Source: Pantoea dispersa
GTDB taxonomy: Bacteria > Pseudomonadota > Gammaproteobacteria > Enterobacterales > Enterobacteriaceae
Length of the DNA stretch: 64,000 nt
Assembly: GCF_014155765.1 (NCBI RefSeq)
Contig: NZ_SCKT01000002.1
Location: 404,427-468,426 of the forward strand
Reading direction: 5' to 3'
Shown here: positions 56,222 through 64,000 of the stretch, piece after piece
Position numbering within the stretch: the first letter of the stretch is position 1
How the letters are laid out: every line of letters starts with the position of its first letter
Translations under genes and position numbers: made by a program
Notes under the pieces: model-generated
Database searches by the model: none
What the model saw: only the letters and a program-made list of their open reading frames with translations
What the model was told of the DNA's origin: nothing

Positions 56222-57920
56222 TTCACTGTAATCAGTCAGCTCTCTTCGCGCAGTGTCACTGAGCCTAAAAGTGACACTGCCGCTTTACCCTCATTCACTG
56301 TAATCAGCACATCCTGATCTGTTCACTGTAATCGGTAGCATTCACTGTAATCAGTGGTCGCTGCCGGTATTGCCTGTTCCGTAAAAATCGTCAAACCTTC
56401 CTTTTCATGCAGAACAGCGCTTTTATTGATAGTGGGTACTTACCAGGTGGGTCGACTGACATTTTGTCTGTGCCTTAAGAGCCAGTCTGGCTGATTACAG
56501 TGAATGTCTGGTCTGCCGGGCTATTCTGCTGACCACAGTGAACACGTAAGCCTACGAGCTCACTGATTACAGTGAACGATTTATCGTATCTGACTGAAAA
56601 TCAAAGTTAATAATCGATATACTGCAATACATTCACTGTATTCAGCAATTGTGCTGTAAAAGTAACCAGTAAAAGTGACAGGGTTGGTCACTATCACTGA
56701 TTACAGTGAATCGTGGGAGGGATTACCGATTATAGTGAACGTCATTTCATGACGAAACGGCTCTCTGCGTTACTGATTGCAGTGAACGTTCTCAACACTC
56801 CCCTGCCCTCACCGTGGCCGCTGCCCTGTAAGAAAGAGAAAGCCAACTACTGACTACAGTGAACGTTATCGGGCTGAGGCTAAGCGGGCATGCACTGATT
56901 ACAGTGAACGTGTTCGTCAGGTACTGCTGCTTCAAAGCGCAGCGCGCGCGAACCCGGCTACTGATTACAGTGAATGTTGTTAGCTGAGTGCCCTTCCCTG
57001 TGCCGCACGACCCTCCCTCGACCTGGCGCGATAAAGATGATCGGGTTTACTGATTACAGTGAATGCTCAGCAGGCAGGTCAGCAGTTCAGGCTTAAACAC
57101 GCTTTTCCTTTTACTGACTACAGTGAATGCGCCGCAGCGATCAGGTTATGAATATCTGATAACGGTCACGTTACTGATTACAGTGAACATTGACGAAAAG
57201 GCGTTCATGGTTTACTGACTACAGTGAATGCCGCTGGCATCGACGTCGCAGTTTACTGATTACAGTGAATCTCATACCTGCATCAATCGATGCGCTGGCA
57301 TATTGCCGCCAGTAAGGCGGCCCTTAACATGGCACTGCACGGCGCTCGCCGCGACGCTACCCAATCATCCTGCAGGCGATGCTCGCCAGCCCACAATCGC
57401 AAACCGCTTAATTCTCATCGTGTGCAGCTTCTCCCCTTCTCACTGGCCGGCAGGCCCCACTCACACCGTGCTATGCAGGCAGTCACAGAGGGAAGAATGT
57501 AGTGGGCTTGTGCTGACTACAGTGAATCCTGCTCATTTGGTGAGCGGATGATCGCAGAATCACTGACTACAGTGAACATTTACTCTTGCGCACTGGCTCA
57601 CCCTGGCGCCGGTAGCGCTGTCCCTGCGCTAAAGGATTACTGATTACAGTGAATCTTCCGGCAGGGTTACTGATTGCAGTGAATGTTCCTACTGAGTACA
57701 GTGAACGCAGTTGACTCCTTTTCACCACCCGCTGATTACAGTGAACGTGCGGACTGTTCTGTCAGGTAACGACGCGCAGTATTTTACCGCGATTGACCGC
57801 TTCAGCCAGATATGTCGGTTACTGATTACAGTGAACAGTGGCAGAGTGCCGCCCTTACGCCGAGCACATTTTCATCAATTGATGGGTAAACAATCAACGC
57901 GCACTACTGACTGCAGTGAA
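56222..57920. repeat. Downstream iteron array, 27 copies, orientation reversed after the first few
   Basis: Copies of TTCACTGTAATCAGT in the repA direction start at 56222, 56294, 56322, 56341 and 56632. The other 22, in the opposite direction (ACTGATTACAGTGAA), start at 56490, 56528, 56562, 56696, 56725, 56772, 56849, 56894, 56960, 57049, 57113, 57173, 57214, 57255, 57512, 57562, 57639, 57669, 57691, 57731, 57821 and 57906. Spacing is irregular (22-257 bp). The 1.8-kb gap between repA and parA holds no clear gene. Such arrays act in copy-number control by coupling RepA-bound origins and by titrating RepA. Confidence 0.9.
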
Positions 57921-57991
57921 CGTCTGGTTTAACCCCCTATTGCAAAAGGTCTTTTTACAACGCGAGCCGATGATGAACAGATGAGATAGAT

Positions 57992-58035
57992 TTGCCTCAT
58001 GTGCAGGATTTCGGTATAAAGTCATAAATCCTACA
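57992..58035 (+). promoter_or_regulatory. parA promoter with overlapping inverted repeat operator
   Basis: A sigma70-type promoter has TTGCCT at 57992-57997, a 17-bp spacer and TATAAA at 58015-58020. It is straddled by the inverted repeat TGCAGGATTT (58002-58011) and AAATCCTACA (58026-58035), 9 of 10 matched, which ends 15 bp before the parA start. In SopA/ParA systems of this class the N-terminal helix-turn-helix of ParA represses its own promoter; this fits. Confidence 0.7.
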
Positions 58036-58049
58036 TGTGTGGAGCAAGT

Positions 58050-59249
58050 ATGGCTAACGATGAGAAGCAGGTTCTGAAAGTCGCTCAACGCTCAGAAAGA
58101 ATGCTGATGAGCCTGACGGAGCAGATTCAGGCGCAAAAAGAAGAGTTACACGAGAATACTTTTTACCAGGTTTATGCCAAAGCGGCGTTAGCCAAGTTGC
58201 CCAAGCTGACGCGCGCCAGTGTCGATTACGCGGTTAACGAGATGGAAGAAAACGGCTATCCGTTTGATAAGCGCGCGGCCGGCAGTTCCACTAAGTATGC
58301 GATGTCGATCCAAAATATTATCGACATCTACCATCATCGCGGCGTCCCGAAATACCGCGATCGCCATCCTGAAGCGTTTACGCTGTTTGTCGGTAACCTG
58401 AAAGGCGGCGTGTCTAAAACCGTTTCCACGGTATCGCTGGCGCACGCGCTGCGCGCGCATCCGCACCTGCTGTTCGAGGATTTACGCATCCTGGTTATCG
58501 ATCTCGATCCGCAGTCTTCGGCCACCATGTTCCTGAATCATGAACGTTCGGTCGGTTTGGTTGAGGCCACCGCAGCTCAGGCGATGCTGCAAAACGTCAG
58601 CCGCGAAGAGCTGAAAAGTGAATTTATTGTGCCGTCGATTATTCCTGGCGTTGACGTACTGCCCGCCTCAATTGATGACGCTTTCATTGCTTCACGCTGG
58701 GAAGAGCTGTGTGCTGAGCATCTGCCGCAGCAAAACGTGCATGCGGTGCTGTATGAAAACGTAGTGGCTAAGCTGAAAAAAGATTACGACTTCATCTTTA
58801 TTGACAGCGGCCCACATCTGGATGCCTTCCTGAAAAACGCCATTGCCGCTTCCGATTTGCTGATGACGCCGGTGCCGCCGGCACAGGTTGATTTCCACTC
58901 CACGCTGAAGTATCTGACGCGCCTGCCCGAGCTTATCGACATCATCGAAGAGTCGGGCGCCACCTGCCGGTTGCAGGGTAACATTGGCTTTATGTCCAAG
59001 CTGTCGAATAAAGCGGACCACAAGATGTGTCACAGCCTGGCGAAAGAGATATTTGGCGGCGATATGCTGGATGCGGCGCTACCTCGGCTGGATGGCTTTG
59101 AACGCTGCGGTGAATCGTTCGATACGGTTATCTCCGCTAACCCATCTACCTATGTCGGCAGCAGCGAAGCCCTGAAAAACGCGCGTTCGGCGGCAGAAGA
59201 CTTTGCCAAAGCCGTTTTTGACCGTATTGAATTTATCCGCCTGAACTGA
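58050..59249 (+). CDS. parA: Type Ia partition ATPase ParA (SopA-like)
   Basis: A 399-residue ParA with an N-terminal DNA-binding part (residues 1-105), then the deviant Walker A motif KGGVSKT at 118-124 and Walker B region LVIDLDPQSSAT. It is of the long SopA/P1 ParA type that also autorepresses. The start at 58050 follows GGAG; a start at 58035 overlaps the operator repeat and is less likely. It forms an operon with parB, 7 bp downstream. Confidence 0.93.
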   Translation: MANDEKQVLKVAQRSERMLMSLTEQIQAQKEELHENTFYQVYAKAALAKLPKLTRASVDYAVNEMEENGYPFDKRAAGSSTKYAMSIQNIIDIYHHRGVPKYRDRHPEAFTLFVGNLKGGVSKTVSTVSLAHALRAHPHLLFEDLRILVIDLDPQSSATMFLNHERSVGLVEATAAQAMLQNVSREELKSEFIVPSIIPGVDVLPASIDDAFIASRWEELCAEHLPQQNVHAVLYENVVAKLKKDYDFIFIDSGPHLDAFLKNAIAASDLLMTPVPPAQVDFHSTLKYLTRLPELIDIIEESGATCRLQGNIGFMSKLSNKADHKMCHSLAKEIFGGDMLDAALPRLDGFERCGESFDTVISANPSTYVGSSEALKNARSAAEDFAKAVFDRIEFIRLN

Positions 59250-59256
59250 GGTTATT

Positions 59257-60228
59257 ATGAGCGCAAAAAGAATCACTATTGGCCGCACCTTCAGCCAGAG
59301 CCCGTTACAAAATGAACCCAGCGAGGATGGCCACTCCCAGACGTTTATCCTTTCCACCGGTAAACGCGCCCTGTTCACCCTGGAACACATCACGGCTAAA
59401 GAGATAGAAGAACGTACGTACGTGGTGATGGAAACCAACGGCCGTGACCAGTCCGGTCTCACGCCAGAGTCACTGCGCGATATCATCCGTACCATTAAAC
59501 TTCAGCAGTTCTTCCCGGCCATCGGCGTGAAGCGTGGCGATCGGATTGAAATCCTCGATGGTTCGCGTCGTCGGGCGGCCGCGCTGCACTGTAAAACCGG
59601 GCTGGATGTGCTGGTTACCGACGTTGCCATCTCTGCCGAAGAAGCCCGTCGTCTGGCGCAGGATATCCAGACCGCGCGTGAGCATAATCTGCGTGAAGTC
59701 GGCATGCGTTTGCTGTCACTGAAAGACAGCGGCCTGTCGCAAAAAGAGATTGCGCAAACTGAAGGGCTGTCACAGGCAAAAGTGACCCGCGCGCTGCAGG
59801 CTGCCAGTGTGCCGCTGGAGCTGGTCACCCTGTTCCCGAACCATTCAGAATTGACCTATCCTGACTACAAAACGCTGTTGCAGGCCTACGAAAAACTGCA
59901 GGAAACCGGTCAGACTGTTGATGCTCTGATCGAAACCATCGGTATGGATGTGGACAGCGTCTGTGCGCGTGAAGGCCTGGCGGAAGATGAAGTCAAGAAT
60001 GGCATCCTGAGGCTGGTCCGTAACGGTAGCCAGACGCTGGTGCAGGCGCCGGCTAAAGATAAAGTGGTGGCGACACCGCTGTGGACCTTCGCGGATAAAG
60101 ACCGTTACGCCCGCAAGAAAACGCGCGGACGCATGTTTAGCTATGAGTTTAACCGCCAGTCCAGAGAATTACAGGAAGAGCTGGATCGTGTTATCACCGA
60201 GACGCTGAATAAGTATCTCAATCAGTAA
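59257..60228 (+). CDS. parB: Centromere-binding partition protein ParB (SopB-like)
   Basis: A 323-residue ParB/SopB. The N-terminal part has a ParB/Srx-type segment (SLRDIIRTIKLQQFFPAIGVKRGDRIEILDGSRRRAAALH in pieces). The central helix-turn-helix is LSQKEIAQTEGLSQAKVTRAL and the C-terminal part dimerises. It loads on the centromere and stimulates ParA. The gene-free region 60229-60734 just after it is the likely centromere site. Confidence 0.92.
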   Translation: MSAKRITIGRTFSQSPLQNEPSEDGHSQTFILSTGKRALFTLEHITAKEIEERTYVVMETNGRDQSGLTPESLRDIIRTIKLQQFFPAIGVKRGDRIEILDGSRRRAAALHCKTGLDVLVTDVAISAEEARRLAQDIQTAREHNLREVGMRLLSLKDSGLSQKEIAQTEGLSQAKVTRALQAASVPLELVTLFPNHSELTYPDYKTLLQAYEKLQETGQTVDALIETIGMDVDSVCAREGLAEDEVKNGILRLVRNGSQTLVQAPAKDKVVATPLWTFADKDRYARKKTRGRMFSYEFNRQSRELQEELDRVITETLNKYLNQ

Positions 60229-60253
60229 TAGCGCTTCACCTCTGATGATAAGC

Positions 60254-60303
60254 AATCTGTAGCAGAACAATCCCGTACACCCTGTACCGTGCCGCTACAG
60301 ATT
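60254..60303. repeat. Nested palindrome after parB, candidate centromere
   Basis: Outer arms AATCTGTAGC (60254-60263) and GCTACAGATT (60294-60303) are perfect complements; inside them GTACA-CCC-TGTAC (60275-60287) is a second perfect dyad. It begins 26 bp after the parB stop. Two nested dyads with different sequences are unusual for a plain terminator. A parS-like role is possible; a terminator is the alternative. Confidence 0.5.
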
Positions 60304-60734
60304 GTTACCTCACCCACCAGATATCTCCCCCCAAAATTTCATCCTTCGCCAGCGTGATTTCAGCGCTAAGTGCATGAAATCAAATTAACCTTAGCCGGAA
60401 TTTCAGGCTGAAATCGCCAGCTCAGCAATGTAATACGGTGAAACCGCGCCATCGCTGTCTGAGACTTTTATGATGGCAAGCTTTGCTGGATGCGAAATCG
60501 ACAGTGAAAACAGCAGGGGGAATCCTTAATGGAATTTGCCGGAATCAGGCGACGTTCGCCATGGCGATTTCACCTCTAACTGTTTGAAAAAAGGGTTTTT
60601 ATCTGCAGGATTTCAGGCTGAAATCGCCCGAATTTCACAGCAAATCTTCATGCTGCCGTGAGAAAACGGGGATTTAGCCAGACGATATTCAATGTGTTAT
60701 CCACAGAAAACGTGGATAACTTTTACTGTAGCCC
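60304..60734. repeat. Gene-free tail with GATTTCAG palindromes and inverted DnaA boxes
   Basis: No gene is seen. Three palindromes of the dispersed family lie at 60356-60381 (GATTTCA and TGAAATC, 12-base loop), 60397-60418 and 60608-60628. At 60697-60719 TTATCCACA and CGTGGATAA are inverted DnaA-like boxes (9 of 9 and 8 of 9) that also form a 9-bp hairpin followed by TTTT. This hairpin lies 16 bp past the end of the sigma54 regulator gene and may terminate it. Confidence 0.65.
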
Positions 60735-62666
60735 CTATGCCATAAGCGCCGTCTGGCTGGGCGACTGCCACACTGCATCACGCACGCGCACCGGTTTATG
60801 AATCAAACCGAGCGCATAAAAGCGGTCAGCGATAGTTTGCTGTTCTTTGATGACGTGGAAAACCATGGCCCGCGTCTGGTGGCTGCGTCGGGATAAGGCA
60901 CGTTCCACGGCTGCGAACTCCAGCCCCAGTTCCTGCGCCAGCATAGTGGCGGCTTCATGGCGATGATTATCAATAAAGGTCCCGGTTTGCTGCAGGCTCG
61001 TCACAAGCTGCTGCACGATATCGTCATGCTGCTGCACATAATCATGGCGCGCCAGATAAAACTGGTGGTTGTGCACCCGGCCTTCGCCCTTCTCCAGCAC
61101 GCGCAAATCGGCGTTGCTTTCTGCGGCACTTAGCAGCGGATCCCACATCATCCAGGCATCGACGGCCAGATAATCGCTGGCTGTGAGCGGATATTTCGGC
61201 GGCGTGTACACCACTTTAATTTCATCCAGACCGATGCCGGCTTCCTCCAGCAGCTGTAACAGCAGCCAGTGAACATTCGATCCTTTATTGACCGAGATAC
61301 GCTTACCCCGCAAATCTGCCAGGCTGTGGATAGTACTGTCGCGTGGCACCACAATCCCGACGCTGCCCGGCGCGGGTGGCTCCCAGGCGATATAAGTCAC
61401 GGCGTTACCGCTGGCCTGCGCGAAGATGGGCGGCACCTCACCGGTGGTGCCGAAATCAATCTCATTATTTTGCAGCGCATATAACAGTTGCGGACCGGCA
61501 GGAAACTCACTCCACACCACGCTGATACCCTGCTGGTTAAAGCACTGTTCCAGCGTCTGACGCGCTTTCAATACGCCAAGATTGCCAAATTTCTGATAGC
61601 CGATACGCAACTCGCGTTCAGGGCGCGCGGCCCCGCTGGCGTGTGCGAAGGCCATGACGGCGGACTTGCGCCGCCCTTTTATGACGCCCATCTGTGCCAG
61701 ATGCGTGCGCAGCGTGTGCCGGCTAATGCCCAGCAGCGTGGCGGCCTGCGTCTGATTGTTGTCCGCTATTTCCAGTGCGTTACTGATCAGACTCTGAATC
61801 ACCCGATCAAACAGCTGTTGCGGTTCGCGTGTAATCTGCTGGCGCAGAAAACTATCCAGCGTCGAATCGTCCGTTTCGCTGTATCCACGTTCACTGTAAC
61901 CTGCCAGCCGCAGCTGCGTCGGCGTTAATGTCTCATCGCGACTGAGCAGCACCGCATTGTGCAGCGTATTCTCCAGCTCACGAATATTGCCGGGCCAGCT
62001 GTAGTCGCGCAGTGCTTCCAGCGCGTCAGGCGACAGGCGACGTGCCGGACGGCCAAGGCGGCGTGCATACAGGGAAAGGAAATGCTGGGCCAGCAGCGGG
62101 ATATCCTCGCGACGCTGGCGCAGCGGTGGCAGGGGAACAACGGCGATATTCAGACGATAAAACAGATCTTCACGAAAACGCCGTTCGCGAATTGCCTGCG
62201 CCAGATCGACATGGGTTGCGGCGATAACGCGCACGTCTATTTTGATGGCCTTGCGTGAACCGACGCGCGCGATCTCACGCTCCTGAAGGACGCGCAGCAG
62301 TTTAACCTGCAGCGGCAGGCTCAGTTCACCTATCTCATCCAGCAGCAGCGTGCCGCCCTGCGCCGCTTCAAACCAGCCAGGGTGCGCCTGAGTCGCGCCG
62401 GTAAAGGCACCTTTCTCATGTCCAAACAATTCAGCTTCTGCCAGGCTTTCTGTCAGGGCGCCGCAGTTGACGGCCAGAAACGGGGCATGCCGGCGTGGAC
62501 TGTGGTGATGCAGATACCGCGCGACCACCTCTTTGCCGGTGCCGGTTTCGCCCACAATCAGTACCGTGGCGTCGGTGGGTGCGAATTTATCCAGCAGCGA
62601 CTGGAAAGCCAGCGATGCCGGGTCGACCAGGCGAGGTGAATCCGGTTGATTGTAAGGTGTCAGCAT
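60735..62666 (-). CDS. Sigma54-dependent activator fused to an SsuA-like sulfonate-binding protein
   Basis: A 643-residue fusion. Residues 15-250 are a sigma54 AAA+ domain (Walker A GETGTGKE at 39-46, sigma54-contact GAFTGA at 86-91, Walker B GGTLLLDEIGEL near 104). Residues 290-330 are a Fis-type helix-turn-helix (TQAATLLGISRHTLRTHLAQ). From 352 to the end is a complete SsuA-like sulfonate-binding protein (LRIGYQKFGNLG, FPAGPQLLYALQ, EVPPIFAQASG, NKGSNVHWLLLQLL), without signal peptide. The start at 62666 has AGGAG seven bases upstream. It probably senses alkanesulfonates in the cytoplasm and activates the divergent ssuD-like gene. Confidence 0.9.
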   Translation of the reverse strand: MLTPYNQPDSPRLVDPASLAFQSLLDKFAPTDATVLIVGETGTGKEVVARYLHHHSPRRHAPFLAVNCGALTESLAEAELFGHEKGAFTGATQAHPGWFEAAQGGTLLLDEIGELSLPLQVKLLRVLQEREIARVGSRKAIKIDVRVIAATHVDLAQAIRERRFREDLFYRLNIAVVPLPPLRQRREDIPLLAQHFLSLYARRLGRPARRLSPDALEALRDYSWPGNIRELENTLHNAVLLSRDETLTPTQLRLAGYSERGYSETDDSTLDSFLRQQITREPQQLFDRVIQSLISNALEIADNNQTQAATLLGISRHTLRTHLAQMGVIKGRRKSAVMAFAHASGAARPERELRIGYQKFGNLGVLKARQTLEQCFNQQGISVVWSEFPAGPQLLYALQNNEIDFGTTGEVPPIFAQASGNAVTYIAWEPPAPGSVGIVVPRDSTIHSLADLRGKRISVNKGSNVHWLLLQLLEEAGIGLDEIKVVYTPPKYPLTASDYLAVDAWMMWDPLLSAAESNADLRVLEKGEGRVHNHQFYLARHDYVQQHDDIVQQLVTSLQQTGTFIDNHRHEAATMLAQELGLEFAAVERALSRRSHQTRAMVFHVIKEQQTIADRFYALGLIHKPVRVRDAVWQSPSQTALMA

Positions 62667-62745
62667 GAGATGGCTCCTGTAAAGGTCTGCCATCACGCTA
62701 AACCCGGTAAGTGGCAATGAACAGCAGGAAAAAAGCATAAGCAGT

Positions 62746-62789
62746 TGCATATGCAGCAAATGCTGTTGGCGTTGCGTTGCAATTGCAAC
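62746..62789. promoter_or_regulatory. Cluster of dyads, candidate enhancer for the sigma54 regulator
   Basis: Three adjacent dyads: TGCATATGCA (62746-62755), CAGCA-aa-TGCTG (62754-62765), and the 14-bp perfect palindrome GTTGCAATTGCAAC (62776-62789). They share TTGCA/TGCAA elements. They lie 64-107 bp upstream of the sigma54-type promoter at 62853, at the distance expected for upstream activating sequences. Confidence 0.6.
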
Positions 62790-62852
62790 AGACATTACGC
62801 GTTCTGATGGCCTAACTGACTGAAAATGCACAATCTCTGTTTCGTTAAAACC

Positions 62853-62868
62853 TGGCATGCTTTTCGCT
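62853..62868 (+). promoter_or_regulatory. Sigma54-type -24/-12 promoter of the ssuD-like gene
   Basis: TGGCATGCTTTTCGCT matches the sigma54 consensus TGGCAYG-N4-TTGCW at all fixed positions but one (C for T in TTGC). The key GG and GC dinucleotides are exactly 12 bp apart. It lies about 70 bp before the ssuD-like start. The regulator divergent from it has the AAA+ domain needed to use such a promoter. Confidence 0.72.
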
Positions 62869-62937
62869 TACGCCTATATAACCAAATAGAAAGTAATGAA
62901 TGAACGTTTTCTCATAAAGTTATATAGGATAAGCATA

Positions 62938-64000
62938 ATGGCCGATTCTGCGCACGAGAGCATAAATGTCTTCTGGTTCCTGCCGACGCACGGCGATGGC
63001 CGTTACCTGGGTACCACAGAAGGCGGACGCCCGGTTGATTTAGCCTATTTACAGCAGGTCGCGCTGGCCGCCGACAATCTGGGCTTTTACGGCGTCCTCA
63101 TTCCGACAGGCAAAAGCTGTGAGGATTCCTGGCTGGTGGCTTCCGCGCTGGCACCAATGACGCGCCGGCTGCGCTATCTGGTCGCCGTACGGCCAGGGTT
63201 ACAGCCACCCACGCTGGCAGCGCGCATGGCTACCACGCTGGATCGTCTGTCGGAAGGCCGTCTGCTGATTAACGTGGTCACCGGCGGCGATCCGGTAGAG
63301 AACAAAGGCGACGGCATCTTCCTCAACCACAGCGAACGTTATGAAGTGACTCGCGAGTTTCTGGATGTGTATAGTCGGCTGATGCGCGGCGAAAAAGTGG
63401 ATTATCAGGGCGAGCATATTCAGGTTGAAGGCGCTGAGGTGCTGTTTCCACCGGTGCAGGAAAACGGTCCACCGCTCTACTTTGGTGGCTCATCGGAGGC
63501 AGCAATCGACGTGGCGGCGCAGCAGATTGACACCTATCTCACCTGGGGAGAGCCACCGGCGCAGGTAGCAGAAAAACTGGCGGTCGTGCGTGAGCGCGCT
63601 GAGTCACGCGGCCGGAAACTCGAATACGGTATCCGCCTGCATGTGATTGTGCGTGAAACCGAAGAAGAAGCCCGAGCGGCGGCGGATAAACTGATTGCCC
63701 ATCTGGATGACGACACTATCGCTCAGGCGCAGAAGATTTTTGCCCGCATGGATTCCGCCGGTCAGGCGCGCATGAGTGCGCTGCACAACGGTTCGCGCGA
63801 TAATCTCTACATTGCGCCGAATCTGTGGGCAGGCGTCGGACTGGTGCGCGGCGGTGCCGGCACGGCACTGGTGGGCAGCCCGCAGCAGGTCGCTGAACGC
63901 ATCCGGGAATACCATGCGCTCGGCGTGACTAACTTCATTCTATCGGGCTATCCGCATCTGGAAGAGGCACATCGCGTGGCTGAATTGCTGCTGCCGCTGT
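62938..64000 (+). CDS. ssuD: FMNH2-dependent alkanesulfonate monooxygenase (SsuD-like), 3' end beyond window
   Basis: At least 354 residues of a bacterial luciferase-like monooxygenase, open at the window edge. It opens with [17 protein letters not shown], the SsuD signature, and continues with [39 protein letters not shown] in pieces, and [10 protein letters not shown]. SsuD releases sulfite from alkanesulfonates using FMNH2 and O2. It is divergent from the SsuA-fused activator and has a sigma54-type promoter upstream, so expression probably follows sulfonate and sulfur status. Only a few residues are likely missing at the C-terminus. Confidence 0.9.
   Translation, partial: MADSAHESINVFWFLPTHGDGRYLGTTEGGRPVDLAYLQQVALAADNLGFYGVLIPTGKSCEDSWLVASALAPMTRRLRYLVAVRPGLQPPTLAARMATTLDRLSEGRLLINVVTGGDPVENKGDGIFLNHSERYEVTREFLDVYSRLMRGEKVDYQGEHIQVEGAEVLFPPVQENGPPLYFGGSSEAAIDVAAQQIDTYLTWGEPPAQVAEKLAVVRERAESRGRKLEYGIRLHVIVRETEEEARAAADKLIAHLDDDTIAQAQKIFARMDSAGQARMSALHNGSRDNLYIAPNLWAGVGLVRGGAGTALVGSPQQVAERIREYHALGVTNFILSGYPHLEEAHRVAELLLPL

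Noticed and set aside
56222-57920. CRISPR array
   Set aside because: The 15-bp repeats occur in both orientations with very uneven gaps; they match replication iterons that also flank repA on the other side.

Overview
The window looks like part of a large, low-copy plasmid of an enterobacterium close to Pantoea or Erwinia. The reasons are a RepFIB-type repA at 55283-56212 flanked by 32 iterons, a SopAB-type parAB pair at 58050-60228, and an accessory gene content dominated by transport, regulation and catabolism. No rRNA, tRNA, insertion sequence, prophage or CRISPR array was seen. The genus is inferred from gene content and similarity to known families, not measured.

Region by region. 1-6738: the end of an SDR gene, two tiny membrane proteins, an AraC regulator divergent from an SDR, a CorA channel, an AzlCD exporter with a divergent XRE-cupin regulator, a toxin-first HigBA/RelE-type pair, and a GNAT enzyme. 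6735-14605: two ABC importers, one NikA/OppA-type with a fused double ATPase and one FecBCDE-type. Both are preceded by the same 20-bp block containing a Zur-like operator, so they probably form one zinc-responsive metal or metallophore uptake module, with a small 4-OT gene between them. 14815-26885: small redox and regulatory gene sets (a frameshifted SDR, three HxlR regulators, NmrA-like, a chemoreceptor, MFS plus EamA exporters, SDR/EthD/cupin, LysR regulators, a CMD plus tautomerase pair). 26932-33151: a coherent import and catabolism cluster (C45 amidohydrolase, polar amino-acid ABC importer, CMD protein, class III aminotransferase, RpiR regulator). 33350-37129: a LysE exporter, LysR, VOC, two GNATs and a GFA protein. 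37222-41230: a yegW/yegV/yegU/yegT-like locus.

41928-54802 is a nicotinate degradation locus. A NicT-like MFS permease and nicF, nicE, nicD, nicC are read leftward; nicX, nicR, nicA, nicB are read rightward. A MocA-like cytidylyltransferase that could mature the molybdenum cofactor of NicB and a semialdehyde dehydrogenase follow. Together they would take nicotinate through 6-hydroxynicotinate, 2,5-dihydroxypyridine, N-formylmaleamate, maleamate and maleate to fumarate.

54803-60734 is the replication and partition core: a Dam-site-rich AT segment, iterons on both sides of repA, parA with an operator-like promoter, parB, and a gene-free tail with palindromes that may hold the centromere.

60735-64000 holds the most unusual gene: a sigma54 activator whose C-terminal third is a whole SsuA-like sulfonate-binding protein without a signal peptide. 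It is divergent from an ssuD-like alkanesulfonate monooxygenase gene that has a sigma54-type promoter. The intergenic region also carries clustered dyads suitable for an enhancer. This looks like a one-component sulfonate-sensing switch.
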